NCBI GenBank assembly: GCA_021927905.1 | Contig: BLLK01000051.1 | Location: 930,001 to 994,000 of the forward strand | From: Chaetoceros tenuissimus | Taxonomy: Eukaryota; Bacillariophyta; Thalassiosirophyceae; Chaetocerotales; Chaetocerotaceae | DNA length: 64,000 bases | Reading direction: 5' to 3' | Shown here: positions 61,947 through 64,000 of the stretch, piece by piece | Position numbering within the stretch: the stretch's first letter is position 1 | Layout of the letters: every line of letters begins with the position of its first letter | Position numbers and translations under genes: made by a program | Notes under the pieces: generated by a model | Told to the model about the DNA's origin: nothing | What the model saw: the letters and a program-made list of their open reading frames with translations, nothing else | The model's database searches: none

Positions 61947-63542
61947 CTACAATGGTCCAAGCTCAGTTGGTTCCAAAGATACTTCTCCACTGTCTGCTCC
62001 AATCTCTACAAGTTTCTTGTAAAGATTTTCATCATAGTCCACGAACTCAATAGGACGAATTGATAAAAAGTAGTCGTTATCAAGTAGCATTTCAATCCAA
62101 GCTCGTTCCTTCTTTTTCTCGATTGCCAATGATTCCCATAAGCCTTCTTTTTCATTTTCAGCTTTGGTCTTTGCAGCGTCTGCATATACTCCCATGGCGA
62201 GATCAGTATTCAGGGAAAGGTATTTATTCTTACGACAATTCTTTCCTGCATCTATGTTGACATTATGCAACACATTCCATTCAGCATGTGTCATTTGCGA
62301 GTCCCATTCTAGAGAACGAAACAGAAACTTCTTCTCTATAATATTGACTTCCTCTTGATCTTGAGGCACTGCACGATAACGTCCAAGATATAGTCGCTTC
62401 CCTTTTGCATTCGGACCAAGATAATGTGGTAGATAGCTCTTTTTTGCACAATCTAGGAAGCAATGAAATAGCTCTTGCTTTTCGCGATCAACTAGACCTA
62501 TGTTTTTGATATTTCTTTGACCAGATATCATGTCAGAATCAACAAATCCAACATCACCAGGATACGCTGGGGTCCATGGGTTCCAATCGGATCTACCTGC
62601 AAAGTAGTACTGCCCTCTTTGAATGAATGGATTGATTCCATTCTCAAATATATCAGTTGGAACCACCCTCACAATTGGACATGGTGATGTCCCACATCCT
62701 CCAAGTACTTGAGTTAATGTAGCCTTTTGACAGCCACGGCGAAATACCTTTCTTGGTGCACCACCAGGCTCTTTCAATGCTTGCATTCTAGCTTCAATTC
62801 TTCGCTGACGTTCCAAGTAAGTACTACTAACTCGTCTTGCAGTTGCCTTTCCAAACATTTCCAATTTGACCTGTGACAAGCCTCTAGGTGCAGTGTCACT
62901 GACAAGTTGAACTTCTTCCTCTTCCTCTTCCCCAGGTTCCACTTTTGTTGCAGGGGTTAAGGACGACAAATCTTCTGAGTACGTAACATCCAAGCTAGAC
63001 TCGCTTACAGCTGTAGTCTCATTTTCCTCTTTTACTTCTTTCTTTAGATTTGTTTTGCTCCATTCAATCCACGCTTTGTACTTTTCCACCAATTTCATTG
63101 CTTCCTTCTTACTCACTTCTTCACTATAGCCATCCACATCATATGTTACCGTGTACGTTTTATTTCTGCCTTTTGTAAGTCGTGTTATTTTTCCACCAAA
63201 GGTACGAAAAAAATCTTTGAGAATTTTTGTTCCTACCGGAAACTTTTCAGTAAATCCATACTCGTATTTCTTTCTTTTTCGGACTCCTCCTCCCATTGAC
63301 TGATGGTAGTAAGCTGCATAGCGCTTAACTTCGTTATAAGTCACATCTTCCTTATCACCATCCTCATATATGATTCCATAGAGATCCAAATAATGATCAG
63401 GTGTTACAGTTACTTCTCCTTCAAAAGGGGAATTGAAATCTTTCGCAATATATTGTCCAAGAAAGAGCTCATGTTCTTCTGTTTGTCCTCCGACTGCTGT
63501 AGATTTTACCAGGTCAGCTGAAACTGACTGAGAGTCATTCAT
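61947..63542 (-). CDS. Tudor-like / YLGRYRAV-motif protein
   Basis: A 531-residue frame starting MNDSQSVSADLVKSTAVGG at 63542 (an earlier in-frame GTG is ignored). Residues ~25-90 fit the diatom Tudor/chromo-like pattern FNSPFEGEVTVTPDHYLD...YEDGDKEDVTYNEVK, and a second copy-like stretch lies near 95-145 (FRTFGGKITRL, YTVTYDVDGYSEEV). Such modules read modified histones. Residues ~290-430 form a domain with QRGQYYFAGRSDWNPW and KGKRLYLGRYRAVPQ, sharing its core with the gene at 59997. It is likely a nuclear chromatin-associated protein. The family name is uncertain; the Tudor-like call is moderate. Confidence 0.55.
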   Translation of the reverse strand: MNDSQSVSADLVKSTAVGGQTEEHELFLGQYIAKDFNSPFEGEVTVTPDHYLDLYGIIYEDGDKEDVTYNEVKRYAAYYHQSMGGGVRKRKKYEYGFTEKFPVGTKILKDFFRTFGGKITRLTKGRNKTYTVTYDVDGYSEEVSKKEAMKLVEKYKAWIEWSKTNLKKEVKEENETTAVSESSLDVTYSEDLSSLTPATKVEPGEEEEEEVQLVSDTAPRGLSQVKLEMFGKATARRVSSTYLERQRRIEARMQALKEPGGAPRKVFRRGCQKATLTQVLGGCGTSPCPIVRVVPTDIFENGINPFIQRGQYYFAGRSDWNPWTPAYPGDVGFVDSDMISGQRNIKNIGLVDREKQELFHCFLDCAKKSYLPHYLGPNAKGKRLYLGRYRAVPQDQEEVNIIEKKFLFRSLEWDSQMTHAEWNVLHNVNIDAGKNCRKNKYLSLNTDLAMGVYADAAKTKAENEKEGLWESLAIEKKKERAWIEMLLDNDYFLSIRPIEFVDYDENLYKKLVEIGADSGEVSLEPTELGPL

Positions 63543-63894
63543 ATTCTTTTCACTATGTGCAAGGTCTCTAGACACTAGAAGTTTTTCTATTTTGAATAGT
63601 ATTTTTATCTGAGCTGAAAGAAGATGTCATGCAGAAAAGAAAAATGTGTGGAGAGAAAAAGATACTTTTTCTGTGGTGTCATTGGCGACATTGACTTTCA
63701 TTTTTGACACTTGACATGTCTTTTCTCGTACTTCCTGAACTTTTCTCTTAGCAAAGATACAAAATAGATTATGAAATAGCATCAGCGCATCAGCAGATCT
63801 CTGAGATCTGCATCATCAGAATGGATTGCACTGGTTATAGATAGACATTGTTTCCCTTCAATCAATTGAAATCAACAACTAGATAGAGTACAAC
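63543..63894. other. Divergent spacer, no gene seen
   Basis: AT-rich region between the Tudor-like gene and the plastid gene at the right edge. It probably holds promoters. No repeat seen. Confidence 0.4.
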
Positions 63895-64000
63895 ATGAGA
63901 GTCCTCACTTTGTCCATGCTGTTGGGCTTTTCATCAGGATTCCTAGCGCCGCAAAAATGCATCATCGACTTGGGCAACCTTTCTCATCGACAGGAACTGG
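63895..64000 (+). CDS. Plastid-targeted protein, 5' part only
   Basis: The frame starts MRVLTLSMLLGFSSGFLAPQ at 63895 and continues to the window edge. A hydrophobic signal peptide is followed by SSGFLAPQ, close to the ASAFAP cleavage motif of diatom plastid proteins, with Phe at the +1 site. The mature protein lies outside the window, so its function cannot be called. The gene diverges from the Tudor-like gene. Confidence 0.65.
   Translation, partial: MRVLTLSMLLGFSSGFLAPQKCIIDLGNLSHRQEL

Overview
The window is nuclear DNA from a eukaryote and reads most like a diatom, probably a small centric species of the Chaetoceros kind (the genus is inference). Evidence: AT-rich DNA with densely packed genes; short GT-AG introns, usually one near the 5' end; a presequence with a diatom plastid-type cleavage site (VDA^F) and a right-edge gene beginning with a signal peptide followed by SSGFLAPQ; and families typical of diatoms (the MCGRGGGTNNH DNA-binding-like domain, BspA-type leucine-rich repeats, many MYND proteins, a plastid fibrillin).

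Layout. 1-9.8 kb: a duplicated module in which a MYND zinc-finger gene (minus) and an F-box-like gene (plus) diverge from one intergenic region, plus a third MYND gene, two MYND relics and a seven-helix receptor gene split by a one-base frameshift. 9.9-16 kb: ordinary genes, including a three-exon coiled-coil gene, a small twin-CX9C protein that is visible only when two exons are joined, a two-exon unknown, and an ARM-repeat gene. 16.4-19.3 kb: a long protein resembling a DDE transposase with a DD39D-like triad. 20.5-25.5 kb: a perfect 1145-bp direct repeat enclosing 2.7 kb of gene-poor DNA that begins with a telomere-like TTTAGG array and holds a 395-bp tandem repeat; the right copy runs into a four-repeat MYB gene and the left copy carries only its last codons. 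27-37.6 kb: a mitochondrial-type quinone reductase, a large regulator, a plastid FNR-like enzyme, a tiny cysteine-rich protein and TEL2. 37.7-42.7 kb: two surface metalloreductases, STEAP-like and FRE/NOX-like, which share promoter DNA and their first codons. 43.6-50.7 kb: a plastid fibrillin, a membrane-anchored SET-like protein, an LRR protein and a BspA-type LRR protein. 51-57.5 kb: a second MYND cluster, two MYND-Sel1 genes flanking two MYND-TPR genes. 57.9-64 kb: a Golgi class I mannosidase, two neighbouring nuclear-type proteins sharing a YLGxxxV motif, and the start of a plastid-targeted gene.

The most notable system-level signal is the MYND/F-box/Sel1 expansion. Four intact MYND-TPR genes, one cut by the window edge and two relics share an exon-1 basic peptide and, where complete, a phase-1 intron. 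Three keep the same GGCGCC palindrome about 135-175 bp upstream. Two are coupled head-to-head to F-box-like genes. This looks like a fast-evolving, co-regulated adaptor family, possibly linked to ubiquitination; that function is inference.
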